Assembly: GCA_049116335.1 (NCBI GenBank)
Contig: JAGDYZ010000037.1
Span: forward strand, 1 to 64,000
Direction of reading: 5' to 3'
DNA from: CANMIH01 sp049116335
GTDB lineage: Bacteria; Pseudomonadota; Alphaproteobacteria; Rhodobacterales; Rhodobacteraceae
Length of the DNA: 64,000 nt
The notes below the pieces were generated by a model. That model made no database searches and had not been told where the DNA came from. It saw only the letters and a list, made by a program, of their open reading frames with translations. Position 1 is the stretch's first letter; the number at the start of each line of letters is the position of its first letter. Position numbers and translations under genes: made by a program. Positions 44,812-52,745 of this stretch are shown piece after piece.

Positions 44812-44868
44812 ACGGACCGACCTAAAATTTTTTCTGGTTTAAGATCAGATACTTATGGGTTCGAAAAA

Positions 44869-44899
44869 TATGGCTCCGTTCCCTACCGCCGGAGCCATA
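44869..44899. repeat. 10-bp inverted repeat, possible terminator
   Basis: Arms TATGGCTCCG (44869-44878) and CGGAGCCATA (44890-44899) are perfect complements around an 11-nt loop. A T-run follows about ten bases downstream, so plus-strand termination is possible but not canonical. Confidence 0.45.
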
Positions 44900-44957
44900 C
44901 TCACCTAAGTTTTTGATATGGTAGACATAAACCGCTCCGGCGGGGTGTGTCATACGA

Positions 44958-44979
44958 GACTGTCATACATATGACAGTC
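44958..44979. repeat. Palindrome GACTGTCATA-CA-TATGACAGTC
   Basis: Two perfect 10-bp arms with a 2-bp spacer. TGTCATAC occurs in the left arm and again just upstream at about 44948-44955, as direct repeats. Candidate operator or recombination site at the island/chromosome junction. Confidence 0.5.
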
Positions 44980-45069
44980 GGCTTGCGTTTTCCGTCACCT
45001 TCGGCGTTCCTAGTCAGGAGGCCAGCTATGGGACCCCGTCATTTTAAATTTGTGTGCCAGGCCAACAAC

Positions 45070-45978
45070 CTATTCGGAAGATGGGAGAGGTATTTCGAGG
45101 TGTTGCAGAAACTTGCGAAGCAAAGGGTAGCCTGAACGGGCATGGGGAAACACGCAGAGATATTCCTTTTTCATCTTCAGAGATGCCTTTCCCGGGCGTA
45201 CCAGCAGACCTGCTTCGATATCCTGCTGCACCATGGCCAATGGAGCCAGCGCGATCCCAGAATGCGCCTTGGCTGCTGCAATGGCCAATGAGGTATCGCT
45301 GATGGTCAACCCCGGTTTGCTCAGATCCACCGGCCTGCCTTGGTTCCGCTGCATCCATTCACGCCAGCTCGGCTCGCTGGAATAGCTTGCCCCCCAATTG
45401 TTGTGAATAAGCAAATCTTCTGGAACGTTTTCCAGAGTCCCTTCGGTATCCGAATACTGGTTCCAGAATTGCGGAGAACAGACCGGCACAGCAACGTCCG
45501 AATACAGCGGCAATTGGCGATAGCCCTCATAAAACGTAGGTCCGTAAGTGATCCGCAGATCAATAGCTTCACGTTCGAAATCTATCGGATCCTCCTGAAC
45601 GCGGATGTCCAGCGCCACCCCGGTTTCGTTTCTGAAGCTGGATATCCGAGGCAACAGCCAGAGATCTGACAAAGAGGGCAGCACGCTGATCACCAGTTGC
45701 CTGCCCCGCCGATCGTTGCTCAACAGTTGCGCAGCGTCTGAAATATCACTGAACGCCTGAACAAGTTTTGGAAAGATCTCTTCTCCGGCATCGGTCAGAG
45801 AAATCCGATTGCCTCTGCGCAGAAACAGCTTCTTTCCAAGGTGTTCCTCAAGGCTTTTGACCTGAAGGCTGACGGCGGCTGAACTGACGCCAAGCTCTTG
45901 CCCTGCAAGAACAAAACTACCACAGCGCGCAGCGGATTCGAAGGTGCGCAGGCCGTTCAAGGATGGCAGGTTGTACAT
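45070..45978 (-). CDS. LysR-family regulator (GcvA-like)
   Basis: A 302-residue LysR-type regulator. An N-terminal helix-turn-helix (residues about 5-65, with GSFVLAGQELGVSSAAVSLQVKSLEEHLG) is followed by a periplasmic-binding-like effector domain (about 90-290). It is divergently transcribed from the 2OG-Fe(II) oxygenase across a 93-nt region that contains the symmetrical site at 45987-46002. It probably activates the oxygenase, M24 and lyase genes in response to their substrate. The effector is unknown. Confidence 0.85.
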   Translation of the reverse strand: MYNLPSLNGLRTFESAARCGSFVLAGQELGVSSAAVSLQVKSLEEHLGKKLFLRRGNRISLTDAGEEIFPKLVQAFSDISDAAQLLSNDRRGRQLVISVLPSLSDLWLLPRISSFRNETGVALDIRVQEDPIDFEREAIDLRITYGPTFYEGYRQLPLYSDVAVPVCSPQFWNQYSDTEGTLENVPEDLLIHNNWGASYSSEPSWREWMQRNQGRPVDLSKPGLTISDTSLAIAAAKAHSGIALAPLAMVQQDIEAGLLVRPGKASLKMKKEYLCVFPHARSGYPLLRKFLQHLEIPLPSSE

Positions 45979-45986
45979 TCTTTCCC

Positions 45987-46002
45987 CATAAGTTTTCTTA
46001 TG
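45987..46002. promoter_or_regulatory. LysR-box-like inverted repeat CATAAGTTTTCTTATG
   Basis: Perfect 6-bp arms CATAAG/CTTATG around TTTT, containing a T-N11-A-type core, between the divergent LysR and oxygenase starts. Probable binding site of the adjacent LysR regulator, overlapping the LysR gene's own promoter region. Confidence 0.55.
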
Positions 46003-46040
46003 ATACCCAATAATTCATATGGTTGCAAACAAACGGATGC

Positions 46041-46059
46041 TGCGCTCAAAAAGAGCGCA
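46041..46059 (+). promoter_or_regulatory. Hairpin directly upstream of oxygenase ribosome-binding site
   Basis: TGCGCTC-AAAAA-GAGCGCA forms a 7-bp stem with a 5-A loop. Its 3' arm ends on the first base of the AGGAGG ribosome-binding site (46059-46064) of the gene at 46072. It could modulate translation or be the trace of a leader. Confidence 0.4.
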
Positions 46060-46071
46060 GGAGGACGTTTG

Positions 46072-46863
46072 ATGAATCATTTGCTCGATCTGAAAACATA
46101 CCCACTGGATCGCCCGGACAGCCCCGAATACGCATCGCTGGTGAAAAAATGCCAAGAGGACCTGGATGCCGAAGGCATGTTCAACCTACCCGGCTTTTTC
46201 AAACCCGGTGTTGCTCAGGCCGCTGCTGAGGCCGCGAAGCCGAAAATGGCAACGGAATCTTTTCGCCATGCCCGGCTCCACAATGTCTATTTTAAGGACA
46301 CCATGCCGGGGATCTCCGACGACCATCCTGCGATGGCAAAGCTCAAGACCGTGAACCACGCCCTTTGTGCGGATCAGCTGCAGGGCAACGCCGTCATCGA
46401 CGTCTATGAATGGGCGCCTTTTGCGGCATTCTTGGCGGCCGCCATGGGCAAGGACAAACTCTACACGATGGATGACAAGCTGGCCCGCGTGAACCTACAG
46501 GCCACCCGCGAAGGCGAAGGTCTGAACTGGCACTTTGACCGCTCGGAATTCACCACGACGATCTTGCTGCAAGCCCCCGTAGAAGGCGGTCAGCTGGAAT
46601 ACCGAAAGAACCTGCGCACCGCTGACGACCAGAACTATGAGGGCGTGGCCGATGTGCTGCTCGGCAAGGACCCGAAGATCAAACAGATCATGCCTGAGGC
46701 CGGTGCGTTGAACGTGTTTCGCGGTGTCAATACTGCGCACCGAGTTGTTCCGGTGAGAGGTGATATTGATCGGATGATCGCCATCTTCGCCTTCTTTGAC
46801 CGCCCAGGTATCGTGTTCTCAGAAGACGAACAGATGGGCTTTTACGGACGCACCCTGGCCTGA
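46072..46863 (+). CDS. 2OG-Fe(II) oxygenase-like protein
   Basis: A 263-residue protein with the iron-binding layout of a 2-oxoglutarate/Fe(II) dioxygenase: NWHFDRSEF (HxD, about residues 150-158) and a distal His in NTAHRVVPV (about 227), with an Arg after it that could bind 2OG. It resembles HalD/ArpA-like oxygenases, which hydroxylate or halogenate free amino acids or related small molecules. ATG at 46072, 7 nt after AGGAGG. It is first in a co-directional set with the interrupted M24 gene and the HutH-like gene. The substrate may be an amino acid or betaine that the lyase then acts on (inference). Confidence 0.7.
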   Translation: MNHLLDLKTYPLDRPDSPEYASLVKKCQEDLDAEGMFNLPGFFKPGVAQAAAEAAKPKMATESFRHARLHNVYFKDTMPGISDDHPAMAKLKTVNHALCADQLQGNAVIDVYEWAPFAAFLAAAMGKDKLYTMDDKLARVNLQATREGEGLNWHFDRSEFTTTILLQAPVEGGQLEYRKNLRTADDQNYEGVADVLLGKDPKIKQIMPEAGALNVFRGVNTAHRVVPVRGDIDRMIAIFAFFDRPGIVFSEDEQMGFYGRTLA

Positions 46864-46959
46864 TCACCTCCCGGTCATCCGCGATTGGCGGAAGACATCC
46901 CCCCATTCACTATAAGCGCTTGTCGGACCAGCTTCGAAAGCGTTTTGCCTACGGACGAA

Positions 46960-48222
46960 ATGATGACCCAGACCGAAAATGCCTTCAAAGACGACCGCAA
47001 GCTGACATATCTCAATAGCGAAAGGGCGGACAAACCCTTGATCAGCCCGGTCAGCGCCACCGTCTTCGACAAGGCCCGCAGTTACCGGTTGAACCGGTTC
47101 CGCAAAATGATCTCGGATTATGATGTGGCTGGCTTGATCCTCTATGATCCGATCAACATTCGTTACGCGTTTGACAGTTCGAACATGCAGGTTTGGACCA
47201 GCCACAACCCCGTGCGCTATGCGATGATCCTTGCCGACGGCCCGGCAATATTGTGGGAATTCAAGGGGTGTGAGCACCTAAACGATGGGTTGCCGGGCAT
47301 TGATGAACTCCGCACCGCAGTCTCCTGGATGTTCATGTCCAAAGGCGACAAAGCCATTGTTGGCGTTGAAACATGGGCAGATGAAATTGCCGATCTGCTG
47401 CGTCAACACGGTGGCGGTAACAAGCGCTTTGCGGCCGACAAACTGGACGGCCCCGGCTTGCATGCCTTAGAAAACCGCGGGTTTACCTATGTCGAAGGCG
47501 CGGAGCTGACCGAGCGCGCCCGCTCTATCAAGTCGCCTGAAGAAGTCGAGCTGATGCGCTGGACAATCCGGGTCTGTGAAGCGGGCATGGCGCGGATCTA
47601 CGAAAACTCGCGCCCTGGCGTCACAGAACGCGAGCTTTGGGGTCATCTGCATTTTGAAAATGCCCGGTCTGGCGGCGATTGGTTGGAAACCAAACTGCTG
47701 ACCTGCGGCCCCAATACCAACCCCTGGTACAAAGAATGCTCTGACCGGATCTGTCAGGAAGGAGAGATGATTTCTTTTGATACCGACATGATCGGACCCT
47801 ATGGCTATTGTGCCGACCTCTCGCGCAGCTGGACTTGCGGTTACACGCCGATGTCAGAGACACAAAAGCGGATCTACGGCACCGCATTGGAGCAGATCAC
47901 CCACAATCTGGAGATCCTCCGCCCGGGCATGAGCTTTGAGGAATACAATCGCAAAAGCTGAAAGATTCCTGCGAAACATGTCGATTATCGCTATTCATTG
48001 GCAGTGCACGGGGTCGGTATGGCAGACGAATGGCCCTGTATTCCCCTGCATGTGGATTTCGACGAGAATGCCGCCTCCGGGGTGATCGAACCGGGCATGG
48101 TCTTGTGTATCGAAAGCCTGATCGCCGAAGAGAACACAGAGAGCGTCAAACTGGAAACTCAGGTTCTGGTCACCGAAACCGGGTTTGAGCGGCTCGACAG
48201 TTTCCCCTGGGAAGAGATCTAA
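46960..48222 (+). pseudogene. DddP-like M24 metalloenzyme interrupted by in-frame TGA
   Basis: A 420-codon frame of the M24 family, closest by motif memory to DddP (DMSP lyase) and related M24 enzymes: IRYAFDSSNMQVWTSHNP, CGPNTNPWYKEC, ISFDTDMIGPYGYCADLSRSW (metal Asp residues). At codon 334 (47959-47961) a TGA stands where relatives have Trp (NxKSW); the frame then continues without a shift to 48222 with AVHGVGMADEW, CIESLI and KLETQVLV. The downstream part holds three of the expected metal ligands (His, Glu, Glu), so the truncated product would be inactive. Start taken at ATG 46960; TTG at 46885 is possible. It may be a real nonsense mutation, a sequencing error or readthrough. Confidence 0.75.
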
Positions 48223-48267
48223 CCCACATCCCAGCGCTAATACCATTTCCTGCTAAAGGCTCTCTGC

Positions 48268-49749
48268 ATGACTGAAAAACATCTCCTTTCCCAAGGCGAA
48301 TGCCTGGTGTTGGATGGCTCCTCCCTGACCTGTGACCAGTTGGTCGCCTCGGTGACACATGGGTCCAACGTGGCCTTGGCCGAAGGCGGGCGCGACAGAA
48401 TTGTCCGTGGCCGCCAAGTGGTCGAAGACGTGGTGGCAAACGGAACCGAGGGCTATGGCATTACGACCGGTGTAGGTTCGCAGAAGGACTTCAAGGTCGC
48501 TACGGAGAATGTGCAGGATTACAACCGGCGTCTTGCGCGTGCGCATGCGACTCATGCGGGCGGCGAGGTTCTTCCCAAAAGCCGGGTGCGTGCAGCCTTG
48601 ATCATTCTGGCCAATGAGTTTTCGCATGGCCTCTCCGGAGTCTCGGAACCATTGGTGCAGTTGATCCTCGATCAGATAAACGGCGCAGAAATGCCCGAGA
48701 TCTCGTCCTACGGCACCGTGGGTGCGGCGGATCTGATCCCGATGTCGCAAATTGCCAATTGGCTGCAAAACTTACCGGCAGCTCAGACGCATGGCATTCC
48801 CGGTCCCAAGGAAACCCTGTCACTGATCAATACCAATGCGGTCACCCTGGCGGCCGGGGCCGAGGCGCTTGTCGAAGCGCGCGCGCTTCTGGATCTGGCC
48901 AATCTCTCAGCAGCCTTCGCACTAGAGGCCTTTCGCGGCAATCTCAACGCTATCAGCGAACCTGTAAACCGCGCCCATCAGCGTGGTGGGCAGGCACAGG
49001 CCAGCGCCGAGATCCGCAGGCTCCTGCAGGGCAGCAAGCTCTGGAGCGAGGGGGAATCCCGCCGCATCCAAGACCCACTAAGCTTTCGCTGTGTGAGCCA
49101 GATCCATGGTGCTGTGCAGGAACTTTTGGACCGCGCCACAGGCGTGTGGGACGAAGAGCTAAATTCGGTCACCGACAATCCGATTGTCGATACAGAAGCC
49201 CAATGCGTCCGATCGCACGGCAATATGGATTCCACTCGAATGACCCTGAGCATCTACGGGCTGCGGCAGGCGCTGGCCAAGGCATTGGATATCGCAGGGG
49301 AGCGGCTGCACAAACAGCAGTGGCGTGAGTTCTCGGGCTTGCCTACTGGCTTTGCCGACGAAAACAGTCCGCTAGGTGGGGTTCAGTTCCTAAACCTCGG
49401 TCATCTGGCGTCTTCCCTGATCACCTCCATCAAGATCTGGGCCGCGCCCTCGCTATTGCTCTCCGTGGGCCAGCTGGCCGATGGTGTCGAGGACACTGCC
49501 AGCCACGCGTTGCACTCGGTCGCCGATTTTGAGCGCATGCTTGAGGCGGACCGGTTGGTACTGACCATCGAGATCATTGTCTCGGTCTGGGCTATACAAA
49601 AGCGCAATCTTCCGGTGGAAACGCTCGGAGAAGGCCTACGAGACTACGCATTGAAGATTGCGCCTCTGCTTCCGATCGGTCGGGAAGGTCTGGACGTTTT
49701 CTCGATCGAGCCAATTGCGGATATCCTCCGCGTGGGACGTAGCGGCTGA
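48268..49749 (+). CDS. HutH/PAL-superfamily lyase lacking the MIO triad
   Basis: A 493-residue member of the histidine/phenylalanine ammonia-lyase fold. Family landmarks are visible: EGYGITTGVG (about residue 62; HutH has GYGxNTGFG), TLSLINTNAVTLA (about 186), IQDPLSFRC.SQIHG (about 268) and SVTDNPIVDT (about 300). The Ala-Ser-Gly that cyclises to methylidene-imidazolone should follow GxVGA, but the sequence here is YGTVGAADLIPMSQ (about 151-164): Ser-Gly is absent and one residue is deleted. Ergothionase, a relative, is known to work without MIO on a substrate with a better leaving group, so this enzyme may eliminate something other than plain ammonia. It follows the M24 gene by 45 nt. Confidence 0.75.
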   Translation: MTEKHLLSQGECLVLDGSSLTCDQLVASVTHGSNVALAEGGRDRIVRGRQVVEDVVANGTEGYGITTGVGSQKDFKVATENVQDYNRRLARAHATHAGGEVLPKSRVRAALIILANEFSHGLSGVSEPLVQLILDQINGAEMPEISSYGTVGAADLIPMSQIANWLQNLPAAQTHGIPGPKETLSLINTNAVTLAAGAEALVEARALLDLANLSAAFALEAFRGNLNAISEPVNRAHQRGGQAQASAEIRRLLQGSKLWSEGESRRIQDPLSFRCVSQIHGAVQELLDRATGVWDEELNSVTDNPIVDTEAQCVRSHGNMDSTRMTLSIYGLRQALAKALDIAGERLHKQQWREFSGLPTGFADENSPLGGVQFLNLGHLASSLITSIKIWAAPSLLLSVGQLADGVEDTASHALHSVADFERMLEADRLVLTIEIIVSVWAIQKRNLPVETLGEGLRDYALKIAPLLPIGREGLDVFSIEPIADILRVGRSG

Positions 49750-50062
49750 ACTGGGGAGCGACCATACCCGTGTTCCAGTGAGGGCGGATTGTGTGCTGCG
49801 CCGCCGCCTTTCCCGCGCGATGCTGCACGAAGAAATCTAGTCTGTTTTCGTCTTTTGAAGTAGACCGTTGCGCTGACCCTTGACCGCATTCCAGGCAGGG
49901 TCAGCGCAAGATTATGACCGGGCGGTCAGTACAGCTTGTTCTTGGTGACACCGTGAACTCGATGGATTTTGATTTTTGCCATCGCATTAGGGCTTTTGCT
50001 AAATTTGCTTTAAGCTATTCAAGCAGCTAAGGACCTACGCATCAAAAAAGGTTGCCCTCTAC
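49750..50062. other. Intergenic stretch after lyase gene
   Basis: No gene is supported in these 313 nt. The strong inverted repeat at 49868-49909 is the only clear structure. AT content rises just ahead of the DUF1415 gene, consistent with its promoter. Confidence 0.5.
49868..49909. terminator. 13-bp inverted repeat, probable terminator
   Basis: Arms TTGCGCTGACCCT (49868-49880) and AGGGTCAGCGCAA (49897-49909) are perfect complements around a 16-nt loop, about 120 nt beyond the lyase stop codon. It lacks an ideal U-run, so it may also be a 3' stabiliser. Confidence 0.5.
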
Positions 50063-50617
50063 ATGCCGTCAACAGCTCATCAAGACGTGGTTGAAGCCAC
50101 CCGCCTTTGGCTTGAACAAATGGTCGTTGGTTTGAACCTTTGCCCATTTTCGTCAAGCGTTATAGCTCAGGACCAAGTGCGCTATGCCGTTTGTGATGCC
50201 ACCACCGATGAAGCATTGCAGCAGTTCTATTTGAGTGAGCTACAGCTCTTATTGGGGACGAACGAAAACGACGTTGCCACGAGCTTGCTCATGTTCACCC
50301 AAGGTCTGGATGAGTTTGACGATTACCTCGACTTGCTCGATTGGTTTCAACAGCTATTGGAGCAGGCAGACCTCACAGAGCATGTTCAACTGGCGTCTTT
50401 TCATCCGCGATATCAGTTCGAGGGTGTGGCGACAGATGATCTGAGCCATTTCACCAATCGCTCGCCCTTTCCAACCATTCATCTTCTGCGTCAGGATCAA
50501 ATGACAAAAGCCCTTGCTCACGTTTCAGACCCTGAGAAAATCTATTTAGATAACATCAAAAATTTGAAAACTCTGGGCCGTCGAGAGGTCGAACGTCTTT
50601 GCCCTTGGGGGACATGA
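50063..50617 (+). CDS. DUF1415 family protein
   Basis: A 184-residue protein matching the DUF1415 pattern: WLEQMVVGLNLCPFS near the N-terminus, LASFHPRYQFEGV in the middle and a C-terminal LKTLGRREVERLCPWGT. Function is unknown; the family is mainly known from Gammaproteobacteria, so this may be a transferred gene. It stands alone between the lyase terminator and the inositol transporter and is transcribed towards the latter. Confidence 0.75.
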   Translation: MPSTAHQDVVEATRLWLEQMVVGLNLCPFSSSVIAQDQVRYAVCDATTDEALQQFYLSELQLLLGTNENDVATSLLMFTQGLDEFDDYLDLLDWFQQLLEQADLTEHVQLASFHPRYQFEGVATDDLSHFTNRSPFPTIHLLRQDQMTKALAHVSDPEKIYLDNIKNLKTLGRREVERLCPWGT

Positions 50618-50748
50618 ACACCATTTTGAATGGCTGTGTCCTGCACCAGAACTTCATCATATCGTTTTGCCGGTTCCGTAAACACCTTGAACGGTGACTA
50701 CGAAACCGGCCATTGGCAATAACTTTCGAAGCTTTGTGTGGGCGCTGG

Positions 50749-51537
50749 CTACACGGTTCCCCCAAGACTTCCTTCGAGTGCGACTAGTTCTTGTCCACCT
50801 GCCATCAGATCCTGGAGCTCTTCTGGTGTAATCTGACCACGTTGCGCAGTTCCCAGAGTTTGCCCTCGGTTCAGAACCGTAAAGCGGTCGCCTACTGCCA
50901 GCGCGTGGCGCACGTTATGTGTGATGAACACAACGGCAATGCCTTGTTTGCGAACCTTGTCGATGGTCGCAAGCACATTGGCCGTTTGCCTGACCCCAAG
51001 CGCCGAGGTCGGTTCGTCGAGGATAAGGACCTTCGCTCCAAAATGCACCGCCCGCGCGATGGCCACAGTTTGCCGTTCCCCGCCAGACAGCGTGCCCACA
51101 GCCTGATCCGGGCCGCGCAGGTTGATCCCCATTTTCCGCATTTCTTCCATGGTCACGCGATTGGCGTATTCATGGTCGAAGAATTTGATGGGGCCAACTT
51201 TTCGTTCTGGCTCGTTCCCCATAAAGAAGTTTCGACTGACCGACATCAGTGGGATCATCGCAAGATGTTGGTGCACCGTTGCAATACCGGCGGTGATGGC
51301 ATCCCTCGGATCGTTGAAGTGCATGGGTTTGCCTTCAAACAAAATCTCACCGTGGGTCGGTTGATGTACGCCGGACATGGTTTTGATGAAGGTCGATTTG
51401 CCCGCACCGTTGTCGCCTAGAAGGCAGTGACATTCGCCGGGAAACACATCCACGGACACACCGGCAAGTGCAATCACACTGCCAAAGTGTTTTTGGATAT
51501 CTTTCATCTGAATGATAGGAGCTTTTTCCGGGTTCAT
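50749..51537 (-). CDS. Sugar ABC transporter ATP-binding protein
   Basis: A 262-residue ABC ATPase: Walker A GDNGAGKST (residues 41-49), signature LSGGERQ (about 149) and Walker B VLILDEPTSALG (about 165-176). Single-NBD sugar importers of this type (FrcA-like) pair with one permease. It is the third gene of the minus-strand operon binding protein, permease, ATPase, starting 1 nt after the permease stop. With the LacI operator and the iol genes around it, inositol or a related cyclitol is the probable cargo. Confidence 0.85.
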   Translation of the reverse strand: MNPEKAPIIQMKDIQKHFGSVIALAGVSVDVFPGECHCLLGDNGAGKSTFIKTMSGVHQPTHGEILFEGKPMHFNDPRDAITAGIATVHQHLAMIPLMSVSRNFFMGNEPERKVGPIKFFDHEYANRVTMEEMRKMGINLRGPDQAVGTLSGGERQTVAIARAVHFGAKVLILDEPTSALGVRQTANVLATIDKVRKQGIAVVFITHNVRHALAVGDRFTVLNRGQTLGTAQRGQITPEELQDLMAGGQELVALEGSLGGTV

Positions 51538-51538
51538 A

Positions 51539-52663
51539 TCAACGCTCCCCTGTGATGATGCGACGGATGTAAGTGTTCAGGATGACAGCGCCCAATAGGA
51601 TCACACCCAAGAACACACGGAACAGAGAGCTCTCGACACCGGCAAAGAACAACCCCTGCTGCACAACACCGAAGATTAACGCGCCGAGGGCAGCGCCCAA
51701 AACCGAACCATAGCCGCCGGTCAGCAACGCGCCGCCAATCACCACTGCGATGATCGCTTCAAACTCTTTGAGCAATCCGCGATCCGCTCCGGCAGAACCA
51801 AATTCCATAACCTGACACATCGCAAAAACCGTGGCGCAGAAGGCCGTGAACATGAACATCAGGATTTTCACTTTGTTCACGGGAACACCGGAGTTGCGCG
51901 CTGCTTCGGCGTCGCCACCGGAGGCAAAAATCCAGTTCCCAAATTTTGTTTTGGTCAGCAGGATATGTCCTATGACAATCAAGACCAAGGCCCAGACAAT
52001 CAACATCGGGATCCCATCGACCACGGGTTGGCCTTTTCGGGTGCCGCGTTCGAAGGTTGCAATAAGTCCTGCATCACCTAGCCAAACAAAGGCCCCTTGC
52101 AGGATTTTTCCGCCAAATATGGCTGCGAGCCAATCGCCCTCTGCGACATCTTTGATCCCGCCGATGATCGTTTTGCGCTCGATGACCTGGGGCAAGAAGA
52201 TCGTAAACCCGCGAAGGATAAACAGAAATGCTAGCGTTACGATAAAGCTAGGAAGACCTGTTCGGATCACGATCCAACCGTTGAGCCCACCAATCGCGAT
52301 ACACAGGGCAAAGGTGACAAGGATTGCAATCCAGGTTGGCCAGCCAAAAGTAACCGAGAAAATCGCCACCATCATGCCAGCAAAGCCGATCATGGAGCCA
52401 ACAGAGAGGTCGAACTCGCCCGCGATCATCAAAAGACACGCCCCAACGGCGATGATCATAAATTGCGCTGAAACAATCGACCAGTTCATGATGCCCTGGC
52501 TGCTGAACATACCGCTGTCGAACGCAAACAGTAAAAAGAAGGTAAACACGGCGATTGTACCGACCATACCACCCAATTCAGGGCGGATTAGGGCTTTGCG
52601 GAACGCAGAGATCTCTTTGATGCGTTCATCGGTCTGGGCCGTGGGTTTGGTCGCGTCCTGCAT
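51539..52663 (-). CDS. Sugar ABC transporter permease
   Basis: A 374-residue inner-membrane permease of the RbsC/FrcC family with roughly ten hydrophobic segments and the family loop EFDLSVGSMIGFAG (about residue 105), plus ARNSGVPVNKVKILMF near residue 250. It would form the channel with the ATPase downstream and receive substrate from the binding protein upstream. An internal stem-loop (52711-52736) separates it from the binding-protein gene and probably reduces permease expression relative to that gene. Confidence 0.85.
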   Translation of the reverse strand: MQDATKPTAQTDERIKEISAFRKALIRPELGGMVGTIAVFTFFLLFAFDSGMFSSQGIMNWSIVSAQFMIIAVGACLLMIAGEFDLSVGSMIGFAGMMVAIFSVTFGWPTWIAILVTFALCIAIGGLNGWIVIRTGLPSFIVTLAFLFILRGFTIFLPQVIERKTIIGGIKDVAEGDWLAAIFGGKILQGAFVWLGDAGLIATFERGTRKGQPVVDGIPMLIVWALVLIVIGHILLTKTKFGNWIFASGGDAEAARNSGVPVNKVKILMFMFTAFCATVFAMCQVMEFGSAGADRGLLKEFEAIIAVVIGGALLTGGYGSVLGAALGALIFGVVQQGLFFAGVESSLFRVFLGVILLGAVILNTYIRRIITGER

Positions 52664-52710
52664 GCGACATCTCCCCTAAGTGACTAGATTTTCCGGAATT
52701 TTGATACAAA

Positions 52711-52736
52711 GAGGGCGCCGTTTTCCCGGCGCCCTC
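52711..52736 (-). terminator. Intercistronic stem-loop between binding-protein and permease genes
   Basis: Arms GAGGGCGCCG and CGGCGCCCTC form a perfect 10-bp stem with a 6-nt loop. It lies between the end of the binding-protein gene and the permease start on the minus strand. No strong U-run, so partial termination or mRNA protection, as between malE and malF, is the likely role. Confidence 0.6.
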
Positions 52737-52745
52737 CGCATAAGA

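Larger units (their letters stand above)
44450..45069. other. Non-coding junction with repeats
   Basis: This 620-nt stretch separates the plasmid-like block from the catabolic block. The few open frames are short, poorly supported and overlap repeats. It contains a 9-bp direct repeat (44790-44811), an inverted repeat (44869-44899) and a nearly perfect palindrome (44958-44979). No tRNA or duplicated integrase-type core was found. Confidence 0.5.
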
